Assembly: GCF_003012055.1 (NCBI RefSeq)
Contig: NZ_JYGE01000006.1
Coordinates: forward strand, 62,001 to 126,000
Direction of reading: 5' to 3'
Source of the DNA: Peptostreptococcus russellii
Lineage (GTDB): Bacteria; Bacillota; Clostridia; Peptostreptococcales; Peptostreptococcaceae
DNA length: 64,000 bases
The first letter of the stretch is position 1. The number at the start of each line of letters is the position of its first letter. The notes beneath the pieces are model-generated. The model searched no databases, had not been told where the DNA came from, and saw nothing but the letters and a program-made list of their open reading frames with translations. The translations under genes were made by a program, and so were the position numbers. Positions 53,821-62,379 of the stretch are shown piece after piece.

Positions 53821-54087
53821 ATGAACGATTTTTATGTAATATCATTTAACTCAACACATCATGCTATAAGAACAGAAAAGCTTCTTTTGGCAGATGATTT
53901 AAAGATCTTAACACTTCCTACACCTAGGGAAATAGCGGCAAGTTGTGGTCTTTCAATAAAGTTTGAGAAGGATGATTTAGAAAAAATTAATTTAATAATG
54001 AAGGAAAATTCTTTGGAAAGAAGAGGGATTTTTCATATAATAAAGAATCAAGATGGAGAAAGAGAAGCCATAAAGATTCAGGACTAA
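53821..54087 (+). CDS. DUF3343 protein
   Basis: An 88-aa protein: MNDFYVISFNSTHHAIRTEKLL followed by ILTLPTPREIAASCGLSIKF is the DUF3343 pattern, with one conserved Cys (SCG) suited to carry sulfur or selenium. It follows yedF by 185 bases and precedes DUF951 by 11 bases. Members of this family generally accompany yedF and cysteine desulfurase in selenium-linked clusters; the exact function is unknown. ATG 53821 follows GAAAGGAG. Confidence 0.85.
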   Translation: MNDFYVISFNSTHHAIRTEKLLLADDLKILTLPTPREIAASCGLSIKFEKDDLEKINLIMKENSLERRGIFHIIKNQDGEREAIKIQD

Positions 54088-54098
54088 AGGAGGTACGT

Positions 54099-54278
54099 AT
54101 GCCACTAGCTATTAAGGTGGGGGATGTTGTTGAATTAAAAAAACAGCATGCTTGTGGATGTAAGGAATTTACAATTACAAGAACGGGCGCCGATGTAAAG
54201 TTCAAGTGTAATAACTGCGGAAGAATCATTATGTTAGACAGAGAAACAGCAGAAAAAAGAATAAAGAAAATTTTGTAA
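54099..54278 (+). CDS. DUF951 small zinc-ribbon-like protein
   Basis: A 59-aa protein: MPLAIKVGDVVELKKQHACG, CKEFTITRTGADVKFKCNNC, GRIIMLDRETAEKRIKKIL. Cysteines in ACGCKE and CNNCG suggest a zinc-binding site. DUF951 proteins are widespread in Firmicutes near the replication origin; the function is unknown. ATG 54099 follows AAAGGAGG, 11 bases after DUF3343, so the two genes are co-transcribed. Confidence 0.9.
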   Translation: MPLAIKVGDVVELKKQHACGCKEFTITRTGADVKFKCNNCGRIIMLDRETAEKRIKKIL

Positions 54279-54422
54279 TGAATTTAAAGTATGCAATTGT
54301 ATAAGATTGAGTAATTCACAATAGAGATGCAAGTTTTTATGAGAAATATTTAATTGAATGGAGTTGTAACTTTGAATTTATATAAATATTATTTTGTTTT
54401 TAATTAATGGAGGTGCGTTTTA

Positions 54423-55619
54423 ATGGCAATAAGATTTGCAGAAAGAACTAACAACATGGAAGGTTCAGCAATACGTGAACTACTAAAGTTAACTCAAAGG
54501 CCAGAAGTAATATCATTCGCAGGAGGTATGCCAGCTCCTGAATTATTCCCAGTAGATGCTATGATAGATGTATCTAGACAGGTACTTGAAGAAAACGGTA
54601 GAGTGGCTATGCAGTATACTACTACTGAAGGATATGCTCCTCTAAGAGAGCACCTTGCTAAGAGAATGAATGATAAGTTGAATACAAATGTAGTAGCTGA
54701 TGATCTACTAATCACTAATGGTTCTCAGCAGTGCCTAGACTTTATAGGAAAGATATTTTTAGATAAGGATGATATCGTGCTTTGTGAAAGCCCATCTTAC
54801 CTAGGAGCTATAAATGCTTTCAATGCATATCAGCCAAAGTTCATAGACGTTCCAACTGATGAAAATGGAATGATCATGGAAGAATTAGAAAAGATTCTTG
54901 AAGAAAATGACAGAGTAAAGTTTATATATGTTATTCCAGATTTCCAAAATCCTAGTGGTAGAACTTGGCCTTTAGAAAGAAGAAAGAAATTTATGGAAAT
55001 AGTGAACAAATATGAAATTCCAGTAGCAGAAGATAACCCATACGGAGAATTAAGATATGAAGGTGAATACCTACCATCTCTTAAGTCAATGGATACAAAG
55101 GGGTTAGTAATGTTCTTAGGAACATTATCTAAGGTGTTATCTCCAGGTTATAGAATTGGTTGGGTAGCAGCGGCTCCAGAAATACTTGCTAAGTTCAATG
55201 TAATCAAGCAGGCAGCTGACTTACAGGCTTCTACTATATCTCAGATGGAAATGGCTAAATTCTTTGATGTCTATGATGTAGATGCCCATGTAGAAAAACT
55301 AAGAGAAGTATATGGACATAGAAGAACTGTTATGCTAGATGCTATGAAGGAACATTTCCCAGAAGGAGTAACTTACACTTATCCAAATGGTGGATTATTT
55401 ACTTGGGTAATACTTCCAGAAGGTATAGATGCATCTGTATTACAGAAGGAAAAAGCCCTTCCTCATAACGTTGCATTTGTTCCAGGAGAACCATTCTTCC
55501 CTAATGGTGGACATGCAAACACATTTAGAATGAACTATTCTAATATGCCAGATGATAAGATTAAGGAAGGTATAAGACTATTAGGTCTTGCTATAAAGGA
55601 AGCTATAGACGAACTATAA
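54423..55619 (+). CDS. PLP-dependent aminotransferase (copy 2)
   Basis: A 398-aa enzyme with 18 differences by my count from copy 1 at 48200 (about 95% identical), scattered over the chain; all active-site segments (GTLSKVLSPGYRIGW, AEDNPYGELRYEG) are the same. Copy 1 lies after brnQ and this copy after the sulfur genes, so copy 2 may be under different control. ATG 54423 follows GGAGG, as in copy 1. It is likely a recent duplication or is kept alike by gene conversion. Confidence 0.9.
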   Translation: MAIRFAERTNNMEGSAIRELLKLTQRPEVISFAGGMPAPELFPVDAMIDVSRQVLEENGRVAMQYTTTEGYAPLREHLAKRMNDKLNTNVVADDLLITNGSQQCLDFIGKIFLDKDDIVLCESPSYLGAINAFNAYQPKFIDVPTDENGMIMEELEKILEENDRVKFIYVIPDFQNPSGRTWPLERRKKFMEIVNKYEIPVAEDNPYGELRYEGEYLPSLKSMDTKGLVMFLGTLSKVLSPGYRIGWVAAAPEILAKFNVIKQAADLQASTISQMEMAKFFDVYDVDAHVEKLREVYGHRRTVMLDAMKEHFPEGVTYTYPNGGLFTWVILPEGIDASVLQKEKALPHNVAFVPGEPFFPNGGHANTFRMNYSNMPDDKIKEGIRLLGLAIKEAIDEL

Positions 55620-55648
55620 GCTTAAAGTTTATTAAAATATAAAAATTT

Positions 55649-55688
55649 GGGCGCCCCCAGTTAGAAAATTTCAGGGGTCGCCTTTTTT
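55649..55688 (+). terminator. Rho-independent terminator of aminotransferase copy 2
   Basis: GGCGCCCCC pairs with GGGGTCGCC (one mismatch) around a roughly 15-base loop, then six Ts. Its GC-rich arms resemble the terminator of copy 1 in composition only. Confidence 0.88.
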
Positions 55689-55781
55689 CAGTAGAGATGG
55701 CTAGTAGCAATAAATGAAGATTTAGACCAAATAAAAGTTTGGCTGAGAAATATTTTATAAATAATTTAAAGAGGTGATAAG

Positions 55782-56681
55782 ATGAAGTATGACGAGCAAA
55801 TTTATAGACCACCAAAGGAGTATAATTCACTTTTACTTCAGGTAACAAATGGATGTACACACAATAGTTGTAAGTTCTGTGGAATGTATAGATATACAGA
55901 ATTTGGAATGGAAAGCTTGAAGCAAATTGAATCTGATGTAATAGAGGCAAGCCAACATCCTTACTATAAAAATTCAAAAAGAGTATTTTTATTAAATGGA
56001 AATCCATTTGTTTTAGATGCGGATAGACTTGTAAAAATCTCTGAAATAATACATAAGCATATACCAAGTGTAGAGGTCATAGCGACATATGCTTCTATTA
56101 AGGATATAGAAAGAAAGTCTGATGAAGACCTTAGAAGAATCAAAGAAGCTGGTATAAGTGATCTATATATAGGTGTAGAGAGTGGAAATCAAAAGGCTCT
56201 TGAGTTTATCAATAAGGGAAACACTGTAGATGAGGCTGTAAGAGAGATGAAAAGGCTAGATAAGTATGGCTATTACTATTATGCGATGGTCCTTACAGGT
56301 CTTATGGGAGAGGGAGTAGACAAAGCAATTGAAAATGGTATGCTTACAGGAAAGATGTTAAGCAAGGTTAATTGCAGGGCAATATTTCCAATGTCAGTGA
56401 CTTTAGTTCCAGGAACAGAGTTGTGGATGATGGCTCAAAGTGGAGAATATAAGGAAGCTACAGAATATGATAGACTAGTGGAACTAAAGACTATGATCGA
56501 AAACTTAAATCCTGAAAGTACAGCTATGATATCTTCAGCACATAACTCAAATACTATGTTTGTAAAGGGAATACTTCCAAATGAAAAGAAGAGACTTTTA
56601 TCTGAAATTGATGAGATATTTAAGGAGTCCTCAGCAGAAGAGATGCAAAGCTGGATTGATAGAAAACGCATAAGATTATAA
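55782..56681 (+). CDS. Radical SAM protein
   Basis: A 299-aa radical S-adenosylmethionine enzyme. The cluster motif is C-THNS-C-KF-C at about residues 25-33 (spacing CX4CX2C, not CX3CX2C), followed by FLLNGNPFVLDADRL and the conserved GVESGNQKALEFINKG. There is no B12 or extra iron-sulfur domain. This group of single-domain radical SAM proteins occurs in clostridia; the reaction is unknown. ATG 55782 follows AGAGGTG. It lies alone between the aminotransferase and the rpsF operon. Confidence 0.85.
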   Translation: MKYDEQIYRPPKEYNSLLLQVTNGCTHNSCKFCGMYRYTEFGMESLKQIESDVIEASQHPYYKNSKRVFLLNGNPFVLDADRLVKISEIIHKHIPSVEVIATYASIKDIERKSDEDLRRIKEAGISDLYIGVESGNQKALEFINKGNTVDEAVREMKRLDKYGYYYYAMVLTGLMGEGVDKAIENGMLTGKMLSKVNCRAIFPMSVTLVPGTELWMMAQSGEYKEATEYDRLVELKTMIENLNPESTAMISSAHNSNTMFVKGILPNEKKRLLSEIDEIFKESSAEEMQSWIDRKRIRL

Positions 56682-56870
56682 ATAAAAGAAGTGATTTATA
56701 TTTTAAGTGTATTTTTTTGAAAATACGTCTATATTGTTATAAACGAAGAATAACTCAATCAATCTATGTGAAGAAAGTTTTAAAAAAAAGAGGCAAAAGG
56801 CAAAAATTATAATAAAATGAATGAAATAGCAACTAGCAGGTCTATTAGTATATTAAATCGTATAATTCTA

Positions 56871-56899
56871 TTGACTTTGACCTCCTAATCGAGTATACT
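56871..56899 (+). promoter_or_regulatory. Sigma-A type promoter of the rpsF operon
   Basis: TTGACT (56871-56876), a 17-base spacer, and TATACT (56894-56899) make a near-consensus promoter. Transcription should start near 56906. The region 56682-56870 shows nothing else of note. Confidence 0.8.
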
Positions 56900-56905
56900 A
56901 TTTGG

Positions 56906-56970
56906 GTATGAGAATTGTAAAATTCTTGTCTCTGCTCCGAAAGGTCTCGGAGCCGTATAGTCCAAAGGGA
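56906..56970 (+). ncRNA. Putative S6:S18 ribosomal protein leader
   Basis: The leader of rpsF contains GAATT-GTAA-AATTC and a stronger stem GCTCCGA (56934-56940) / TCGGAGC (56947-56953) followed by CCG. A CCG element next to a stem is the hallmark of the S6:S18 leader RNA that represses rpsF-rpsR when the proteins are in excess. Location and element fit; the consensus is recalled, not searched. Confidence 0.6.
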
Positions 56971-56980
56971 GGTGAAATGA

Positions 56981-57271
56981 ATGAAAAATTACGAATTACT
57001 TTACATCGTAAAGCCAACTCTTGATGAAGATGCAAGAGGAGAGCTACTTAACACAATCAAGGAAATAATAACTTCTGCTAACGGTGAAGTTGCTGAAGTT
57101 GAAAACTGGGGAAGCAGAAAGCTTGCATATCCTATCCAGAAGTTCAGAGATGGTGTTTATACATTAGTTAACTTTAAGGCTGATGTCGAATTTCCAAAGG
57201 AATTAGACAGAAGACTTAAGATAGCTGAAAATGTAATAAGACATGTCATAGTTGCACAAGACGAAAAATAA
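56981..57271 (+). CDS. rpsF: 30S ribosomal protein S6
   Basis: A 96-aa protein: MKNYELLYIVKPTLDEDARG, EVENWGSRKLAYPIQKFRDGVYTLVNF and LKIAENVIRHVIVAQ are diagnostic of bS6, which binds the 16S rRNA central domain as a heterodimer with S18. ATG 56981 follows GGGAGGTG. It opens the rpsF-ssb-rpsR operon. Confidence 0.98.
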   Translation: MKNYELLYIVKPTLDEDARGELLNTIKEIITSANGEVAEVENWGSRKLAYPIQKFRDGVYTLVNFKADVEFPKELDRRLKIAENVIRHVIVAQDEK

Positions 57272-57285
57272 TAGGTGGTGTTAAT

Positions 57286-57735
57286 ATGAATAATGTCGTG
57301 TTGGTCGGAAGATTAACTAAGAACCCAGAATTGAGATATATTCCAGGTTCAGGAACTCCAGTAGCTACTTTTACTTTAGCTATTGATAGGGATTACAAAA
57401 ATAGAGATGGTTCTACTACAACAGATTTCATACCAGTTGAAATTATGGGTAAGCCAGCGGAATTTTGTGCGAACTACATAACAAAGGGAAGATTAGTTGG
57501 GGTTCAGGGATCTATTAGAGTAGATAGATATGAGACTCCTAATGGAGAAAAAAGAACATTCACAAAGGTATCGGGTCGTAATATACAAGCATTAGAAAGC
57601 AGAAGTTCTGCATCAGGATCAGCTCCTGATACAAATAATAACAACGAAGGCTTTGAAGCTCCAAAGTTTGAGCCAAGCGGTGTTGTTAGCCCTTCTGAGT
57701 TTTCTGCAGTTGACGACGATGACGTACCATTTTAG
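57286..57735 (+). CDS. ssb: Single-stranded DNA-binding protein
   Basis: A 149-aa SSB that protects single-stranded DNA at the replication fork. [22 protein letters not shown] opens the OB fold (1-105); the disordered linker (106-142) is rich in Ser, Ala and Asn; the tail ends VDDDDVPF, the acidic tip that recruits partner proteins. It sits 14 bases after rpsF behind ATAGGTGG. Confidence 0.98.
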   Translation: MNNVVLVGRLTKNPELRYIPGSGTPVATFTLAIDRDYKNRDGSTTTDFIPVEIMGKPAEFCANYITKGRLVGVQGSIRVDRYETPNGEKRTFTKVSGRNIQALESRSSASGSAPDTNNNNEGFEAPKFEPSGVVSPSEFSAVDDDDVPF

Positions 57736-57755
57736 ACAAGAGAGAGGTGAAATTC

Positions 57756-57983
57756 GTGATAAACAAGAAGAGACGTAAGAAGAAAAGAGTTTGTCAGTTC
57801 TGTGCTGATAAAAACACTAATATAGATTACAAGAATTATCAAAAGTTGGAAAAGCATATTACTGAAAGAGGTAAGATACTTCCAAGAAGAGTAACAGGTA
57901 CTTGTGCAAAGCATCAGAGAGAGCTTACAAAAGCTATCAAGCTTGCTAGAAACGTAGCACTATTACCATACACAGTAGAATAA
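57756..57983 (+). CDS. rpsR: 30S ribosomal protein S18
   Basis: A 75-aa basic protein beginning [20 protein letters not shown] and ending [14 protein letters not shown]. Cysteines (CQFC near residue 12-15) and the C-x2-H in GTCAKH suggest a zinc-binding form of S18. I chose GTG 57756, 10 bases after GAGAGG; GTG 57747 is in frame but overlaps that site. It completes the rpsF operon. Confidence 0.96.
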   Translation: MINKKRRKKKRVCQFCADKNTNIDYKNYQKLEKHITERGKILPRRVTGTCAKHQRELTKAIKLARNVALLPYTVE

Positions 57984-58007
57984 TAGATTCTGTATTGTAA
58001 ACATATC

Positions 58008-58035
58008 GAAGTCGTTGCTGATGCAACGACTTTTT
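58008..58035 (+). terminator. Rho-independent terminator of the rpsF operon
   Basis: AAGTCGTTGC, loop TGAT, GCAACGACTT, then Ts: a perfect 10-bp stem. Confidence 0.95.
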
Positions 58036-58325
58036 TATGTTTACAATAATAAATATAAAAACTATATAAAGATCTATATAAAATTCGACATATTTAAAAA
58101 GAATATCAAATAAATTCAAAAATAAGTCTGTAAATAGAAAACTCAAATCTCAAAGATAGCTATCAAAGAGTATAGGTATAGTAAGTCTATAAATAAAAGT
58201 TTAAAAATGAATAAAATATTTAAAAATTTTATTCTGTATTATTATAATTGTAAGAAAGCAATGTTGTTTTTTTATATTTAATAAAAAATTTACAATTGAT
58301 ATTTATTTAGGAGGTTATTTACATT
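58036..58325. other. AT-rich gap after the rpsF operon
   Basis: No gene is seen; the bases near 58220-58320 lead into a strong AGGAGG ribosome site (58311-58316) for the small broken gene described next. Confidence 0.5.
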
Positions 58326-58436
58326 ATGAAAAGAAAATAAACTTTAAGAAGAACGGTTACTATCGGTTTAGGTGGACCATTATCTATATCGGATTCAGTA
58401 ATGAATACAATAGAAGAGCTATTAGAAATAAAGTAG
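58326..58436 (+). pseudogene. Small gene interrupted by TAA at codon 5
   Basis: ATG 58326 lies 9 bases after AGGAGG. The frame reads MKRK, a TAA stop (58338-58340), then without any shift TLRRTVTIGLGGPLSISDSV and MNTIEELLEIK, stopping at 58434-58436. The residues after the stop look like coding sequence: a basic, strand-forming start followed by an amphipathic helix. I read it as a 36-codon small gene with a nonsense mutation. No family is recognised. The following bases up to 58732 contain no other frame. Confidence 0.5.
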
Positions 58437-58732
58437 TAACTATAAAAATAAGATAATTTAAATAAGACGATAAAGAGTGTATTCATAGAAATGTTAATTT
58501 TACTGAAAAGTGCGTGCTATTTACACAGCAAATGATATAATGGTATAATATAAGGAAGGCTGATTTAAAGAAATTATAATTATTTAAAAGTGAATTAATA
58601 GTAATAAAAAGCAAAGAAAAATTAAGTGTTAATTCTTAAGAAAAAGTTATAAATACTTATTCTTTGTGTCATATAATATACTGTAAATTTTTTATAGTAT
58701 ATTATATGAGAAAAGTTGGAGGTGGTAAGCGG
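58437..58732. other. AT-rich region upstream of the DUF2232 gene
   Basis: About 295 bases with promoter-like AT content (for example TATAATGGTATAATATAAG near 58536) and no gene. The open frame that would start the next gene at 58664 has no ribosome site. Confidence 0.45.
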
Positions 58733-59770
58733 TTGAAAAAAATAGAAAAAAAAATAGAAGTGATCAACGTTATAATGTTGGCTATATTAATTGCTTGTAC
58801 CTTAATTGGAAATGCAGGTCCGTTTTTTTCTATATTATTACTCTTGTCTATAATACCAGTAGTAATAATAGGTGTGAATTCGAACTGGATTTTTAGGGTA
58901 TCCGCAATTGTACTTGCGGTTGCTATTACATTTATAGTTCATGGAAGTGAGGCTACTTTAGCCACAGTTTTCATATATATATTACCAGCATTTTTATCTG
59001 CAATAATATATACTAATGAAGGTTTTAGGGATTCTAAAAATAGAAAAATAAAGCTTTCTTTTAGACAAAATAACAATGTATATAGCTATGCATCTTTAAG
59101 AGTGTTCATGATAGCAATAATAATATTTGCCTTGGGTATAATAGGATACTATGCATCCATGAAAATATTTATGAATGTAGATATTATTAAAAGTATGCAA
59201 AGTGAAATAAAAGATATTGTATCAAATTATAATCAATTAATAAAATCAAGTGATCTAAAAGCTGTTGAAGGTTCAGGTGTCTTGGATCTTGTTCAGAATA
59301 CTGGAACAATAATAATGATTTCAGTTTTTACAAGAGCTGTTATTTCAGCGGTAATATCTTACTTCTTTGCTATTCCAATACTTAACAAGTATTGTGAAAA
59401 GAAGATATTTAATATAAAATTTGATTGTATTATATTACCCGGTAATCCAGTAGGTGTTCTTTTTATTTCAATAATAGTGCTCTTTATTATAGGGTTGATT
59501 TCTCCAGATATTGATACGAAAATCATTATAAACAGCTTTATATTTATAATGAATATATTGTTCTTCTTAGAGGGTACATCCTTAATAGTATTTATTATTA
59601 GAAGATGGAAGGGCATAAGAAAGAATATAAATTGGATGTTGATGATATTCCTTATAGTATTTATGGGAATATTACCAGGAATTTCTGTACTAGGGATGTT
59701 GGACAATTTATGGAATTATAGATTGAGATGGGATCCGAGTTTAAAGAATTTTGGAGGAAAAAATGAGTAG
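58733..59770 (+). CDS. DUF2232 (YybS-like) membrane protein
   Basis: A 345-aa protein with about eight predicted transmembrane helices, of the YybS family found beside gdpP and rplI in many Firmicutes. Start TTG 58733 lies 7 bases after GGAGGTGG; the longer frame from 58664 has no such site. Characteristic stretches are ILIACTLIGNAGPFF, LIMIALPAFLSAIIY-type helices and a C-terminal FMGILPGISVLGMLDNLWNYRL. It overlaps the gdpP start codon by 8 bases. Function unknown; it is linked to phosphodiesterase GdpP by position. Confidence 0.85.
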   Translation: MKKIEKKIEVINVIMLAILIACTLIGNAGPFFSILLLLSIIPVVIIGVNSNWIFRVSAIVLAVAITFIVHGSEATLATVFIYILPAFLSAIIYTNEGFRDSKNRKIKLSFRQNNNVYSYASLRVFMIAIIIFALGIIGYYASMKIFMNVDIIKSMQSEIKDIVSNYNQLIKSSDLKAVEGSGVLDLVQNTGTIIMISVFTRAVISAVISYFFAIPILNKYCEKKIFNIKFDCIILPGNPVGVLFISIIVLFIIGLISPDIDTKIIINSFIFIMNILFFLEGTSLIVFIIRRWKGIRKNINWMLMIFLIVFMGILPGISVLGMLDNLWNYRLRWDPSLKNFGGKNE

Positions 59771-59867
59771 TAAAAATCATAAACACTATGTATTTGACTA
59801 TCTAGCAGAAATATGTTTTTCAGTGATTTTAATATTGAGCTTATACTCTTTTTCAAAAACTATATAA
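59763..59867 (+). pseudogene. gdpP: Displaced 5' end of gdpP (frameshifted)
   Basis: ATG 59763, with GGAGG 6 bases upstream and overlapping the DUF2232 stop, reads [20 protein letters not shown] and then [14 protein letters not shown] before a stop at 59865. This looks like the GdpP N terminus and its first membrane helix. Inserting one T into the T5 run at 59849-59853 changes SLYSFSKTI to [15 protein letters not shown] and joins the main frame, giving a 671-aa GdpP. Confidence 0.65.
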
Positions 59868-61777
59868 TAGGTGTAATAGGAATACTAATATTGATAGCAT
59901 TAATAATTTTTTACTTTAATAAAAAGAAAAAAGATGAAGAGTGCATACAAGATAGGATAAAGAAGCTTAGCTTTGATATCAATAAAGTAATAAAAAGAAC
60001 CATGTTATCTAATCCTATTCCTCTATGTATAATAGAGTTAGATGGTAAGATATTTTGGTCAAACAAAAAGTTTGATGAAATGATAGGAGAAGATACAGAG
60101 GAAAAGATAATAGGTAAAAATATAGAAGACCTAGTAGGTGACATTACTTTAAGAAAAGTTTTGGATGAAAAAAGAGTAATAGAAGATAAGTTTGAATATA
60201 AGGATAAAAAATATAGGCTTAATTATTGTTTTACAAAATCAGATGATGAAACAGATGGTAGTGCAGATTACAAAGCAATAATATATTGGATAGATGAAAC
60301 TGACTGTGAAAATCTTAAAGAAAAATATGAAAGCAGTAGGGAAGTAGTAATGATTATAGAAGTAGATGGCTATGAAGACGTATTAAAGAGTACGCCAGAA
60401 GAAAATAGACCAATGATTACTATGGATATAGAGAAGCTTCTTTCAAATTTAGAGATGGAAACAGAAGGCTTACTAAGGAAAATGGCTAATGATAAATATA
60501 TTTTATTTATGAGAAAACACGCTTTAGAAATGCTAGAAAAAACCAAGTTTAGTATATTGGATAAAGCAAGAGAAATAGACTATGGAAACTCTCTACCAGT
60601 CAGTTTAAGCATAGGAGCAGGCTATGATGGAGATACTATCGAAGAAACTGGTGAGTTTGCTTCTGGGGCAATTGACATGGCTCTGGGTAGAGGTGGAGAT
60701 CAGGTTGCAATCAAGAATAAAGATAGTTTCAATTTCTATGGTGGAAAGTCTAAGGGATTTGAAAGAAAGACAAAAGTTAAGTCAAGACTTATAGGTCTTG
60801 CTTTAAAAGAACTTATAAATCAGAGTGATAAGATTATTATAATGGGACATAGATATCCTGATATGGATGCTATGGGAGCAGCGGTCGGAGTATTTGATAT
60901 ATGTAAGGCTTATGGTAAGATTGCTAACATAGTCCTTGAAGAGGCTAATGAAGCTGTTGAAATATTTGTCAGTAGAATCAAAGAAGATAAGTATTATAAT
61001 GGAATGTTTATATCACATGAAAAGGCAATTGATATGTGTGATAAGGACACCTTAATAATAGTGGTAGATACTCATAGGCCAAGCTATACAGAGTGCCCAG
61101 AGCTACTAGAAATATCTAAGAGATTAGTGGTAATTGATCACCACAGAAGAGGTGTAGAATATATAAGTGATACAGTTTTACTTTTCCATGAAATATATGT
61201 TTCTTCAACATGTGAGATGGTAACAGAACTTATTCAGTATACAGATTACGATATTAAAATTCATAAATTGACTGCGGAAGGTCTTTTAGGAGGAATTTAT
61301 TTAGATACAAAGAACTTTGAATTTAAAACTGGTGTAAGAACTTTTGAGGCAGCATCATATTTACGAAATATAGGAGCTGACACCTTGGCTGTAAAGAGAT
61401 TTTTCAACTCTTATGCTGAAGATTTTTTAGTCAAGGCAGAAATTATTCAAAGGACAGAAATAATAAATGAAAGAATATGTCTTGCATATTCAAAAAAAGA
61501 GATAGATAATATAAATATAGTGATAGCTAAGGCTGCTGATGAGCTGTTGAATATAAAAAATATAGAAGCGTCCTTTGTACTTGGAATGAAGGGTGATACT
61601 GTATTTGTAAGTGCCAGATCTTTAGGAAATATAAATGTACACGTACTTATGGAAAAGATAGGTGGCGGAGGTCATATAGATATAGCTGGTACACAGATAA
61701 GAGACGTCAGCTTGACTCAGGCATATGATATGGTTAAGCAAGTCATAGAAGATTACTTGGAAGATGAGGAGGACTAA
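59813..61777 (+). CDS. gdpP: Cyclic-di-AMP phosphodiesterase GdpP (YybT), apparent 5' frameshift
   Basis: GdpP hydrolyses cyclic di-AMP, which controls osmotic balance and cell-wall strength. The open frame gives 654 aa: a membrane segment (about 12-37), a degenerate PAS domain (55-150), a degenerate GGDEF domain (about 175-300), and a DHH domain with [32 protein letters not shown] and the DHHA1 motif [10 protein letters not shown]. The only ATG in this frame, 59813, has no ribosome site. The real start is probably 59763 in another frame, separated by a missing T near 59850; as it stands the first helix would be lost or the gene poorly translated. Confidence 0.88.
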   Translation: MFFSDFNIELILFFKNYIIGVIGILILIALIIFYFNKKKKDEECIQDRIKKLSFDINKVIKRTMLSNPIPLCIIELDGKIFWSNKKFDEMIGEDTEEKIIGKNIEDLVGDITLRKVLDEKRVIEDKFEYKDKKYRLNYCFTKSDDETDGSADYKAIIYWIDETDCENLKEKYESSREVVMIIEVDGYEDVLKSTPEENRPMITMDIEKLLSNLEMETEGLLRKMANDKYILFMRKHALEMLEKTKFSILDKAREIDYGNSLPVSLSIGAGYDGDTIEETGEFASGAIDMALGRGGDQVAIKNKDSFNFYGGKSKGFERKTKVKSRLIGLALKELINQSDKIIIMGHRYPDMDAMGAAVGVFDICKAYGKIANIVLEEANEAVEIFVSRIKEDKYYNGMFISHEKAIDMCDKDTLIIVVDTHRPSYTECPELLEISKRLVVIDHHRRGVEYISDTVLLFHEIYVSSTCEMVTELIQYTDYDIKIHKLTAEGLLGGIYLDTKNFEFKTGVRTFEAASYLRNIGADTLAVKRFFNSYAEDFLVKAEIIQRTEIINERICLAYSKKEIDNINIVIAKAADELLNIKNIEASFVLGMKGDTVFVSARSLGNINVHVLMEKIGGGGHIDIAGTQIRDVSLTQAYDMVKQVIEDYLEDEED

Positions 61778-61778
61778 T

Positions 61779-62225
61779 ATGAAAGTTATATTATTAAAAG
61801 ATGTAAAAGGTACAGGTAAAAAGGGAGAACTAAAGGAAGTAAGTGATGGATACGCTAGAAATTTCCTTATAAAAAAGAAGTTTGCTGTAGAAGCAAATAA
61901 TACAAATGTTAAAGAACTAGATGAAAAGCAAAAGTCAAAAGAAAGAAAAGCACAGATAGAGTATGAAGAAGCTGTATTACTAGGAAAGCAAATGGAAGAT
62001 GTTAATATAGTTATAGAAGCTAAGGCTGGAGAAGGTGGAAGATTATTCGGTTCAATAACTTCAAAAGAAATAGCAGAACAACTTAAAAAACAAAAAAATA
62101 TAGATGTAGATAAAAGAAAGATAACTCTTGATGAGCCAATTAGATCTTTAGGATCAAGATTTGTAGAAATAAAAATTCACTCTAAGGTAACAACTAAGAT
62201 AAGAGTAGACATAAGAGAAAAATAA
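61779..62225 (+). CDS. rplI: 50S ribosomal protein L9
   Basis: A 148-aa ribosomal protein: [36 protein letters not shown] is the diagnostic N-terminal domain, followed by the long central helix (about 40-75) and the C-terminal domain ending [18 protein letters not shown] 61779 follows GAGGAGG and touches the gdpP stop, so the two genes are co-transcribed. Confidence 0.98.
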   Translation: MKVILLKDVKGTGKKGELKEVSDGYARNFLIKKKFAVEANNTNVKELDEKQKSKERKAQIEYEEAVLLGKQMEDVNIVIEAKAGEGGRLFGSITSKEIAEQLKKQKNIDVDKRKITLDEPIRSLGSRFVEIKIHSKVTTKIRVDIREK

Positions 62226-62233
62226 TAAGAAAT

Positions 62234-62259
62234 GACAGTCCCTTGAGACTGTCTTTTTT
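62234..62259 (+). terminator. Rho-independent terminator
   Basis: GACAGTC, loop CCTTGA, GACTGTC, then six Ts, ending the DUF2232-gdpP-rplI operon. Confidence 0.92.
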
Positions 62260-62379
62260 ATTATTTAATTAATTGCTTTGCTTGTGGACAAAGTAGTAAA
62301 TAAGTAGTAGAATGATATTGAAAGCAAAATATTTAGAAAAATTATAAAATTATAAAATTTTAGGACGAGGAGAATTGTA

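Noticed and set aside
59840-59862. Programmed -1 frameshifting in gdpP
   Set aside because: No X-XXY-YYZ slippery heptamer is present in the right frame and no downstream stem was seen; a simple T indel explains the frames better.
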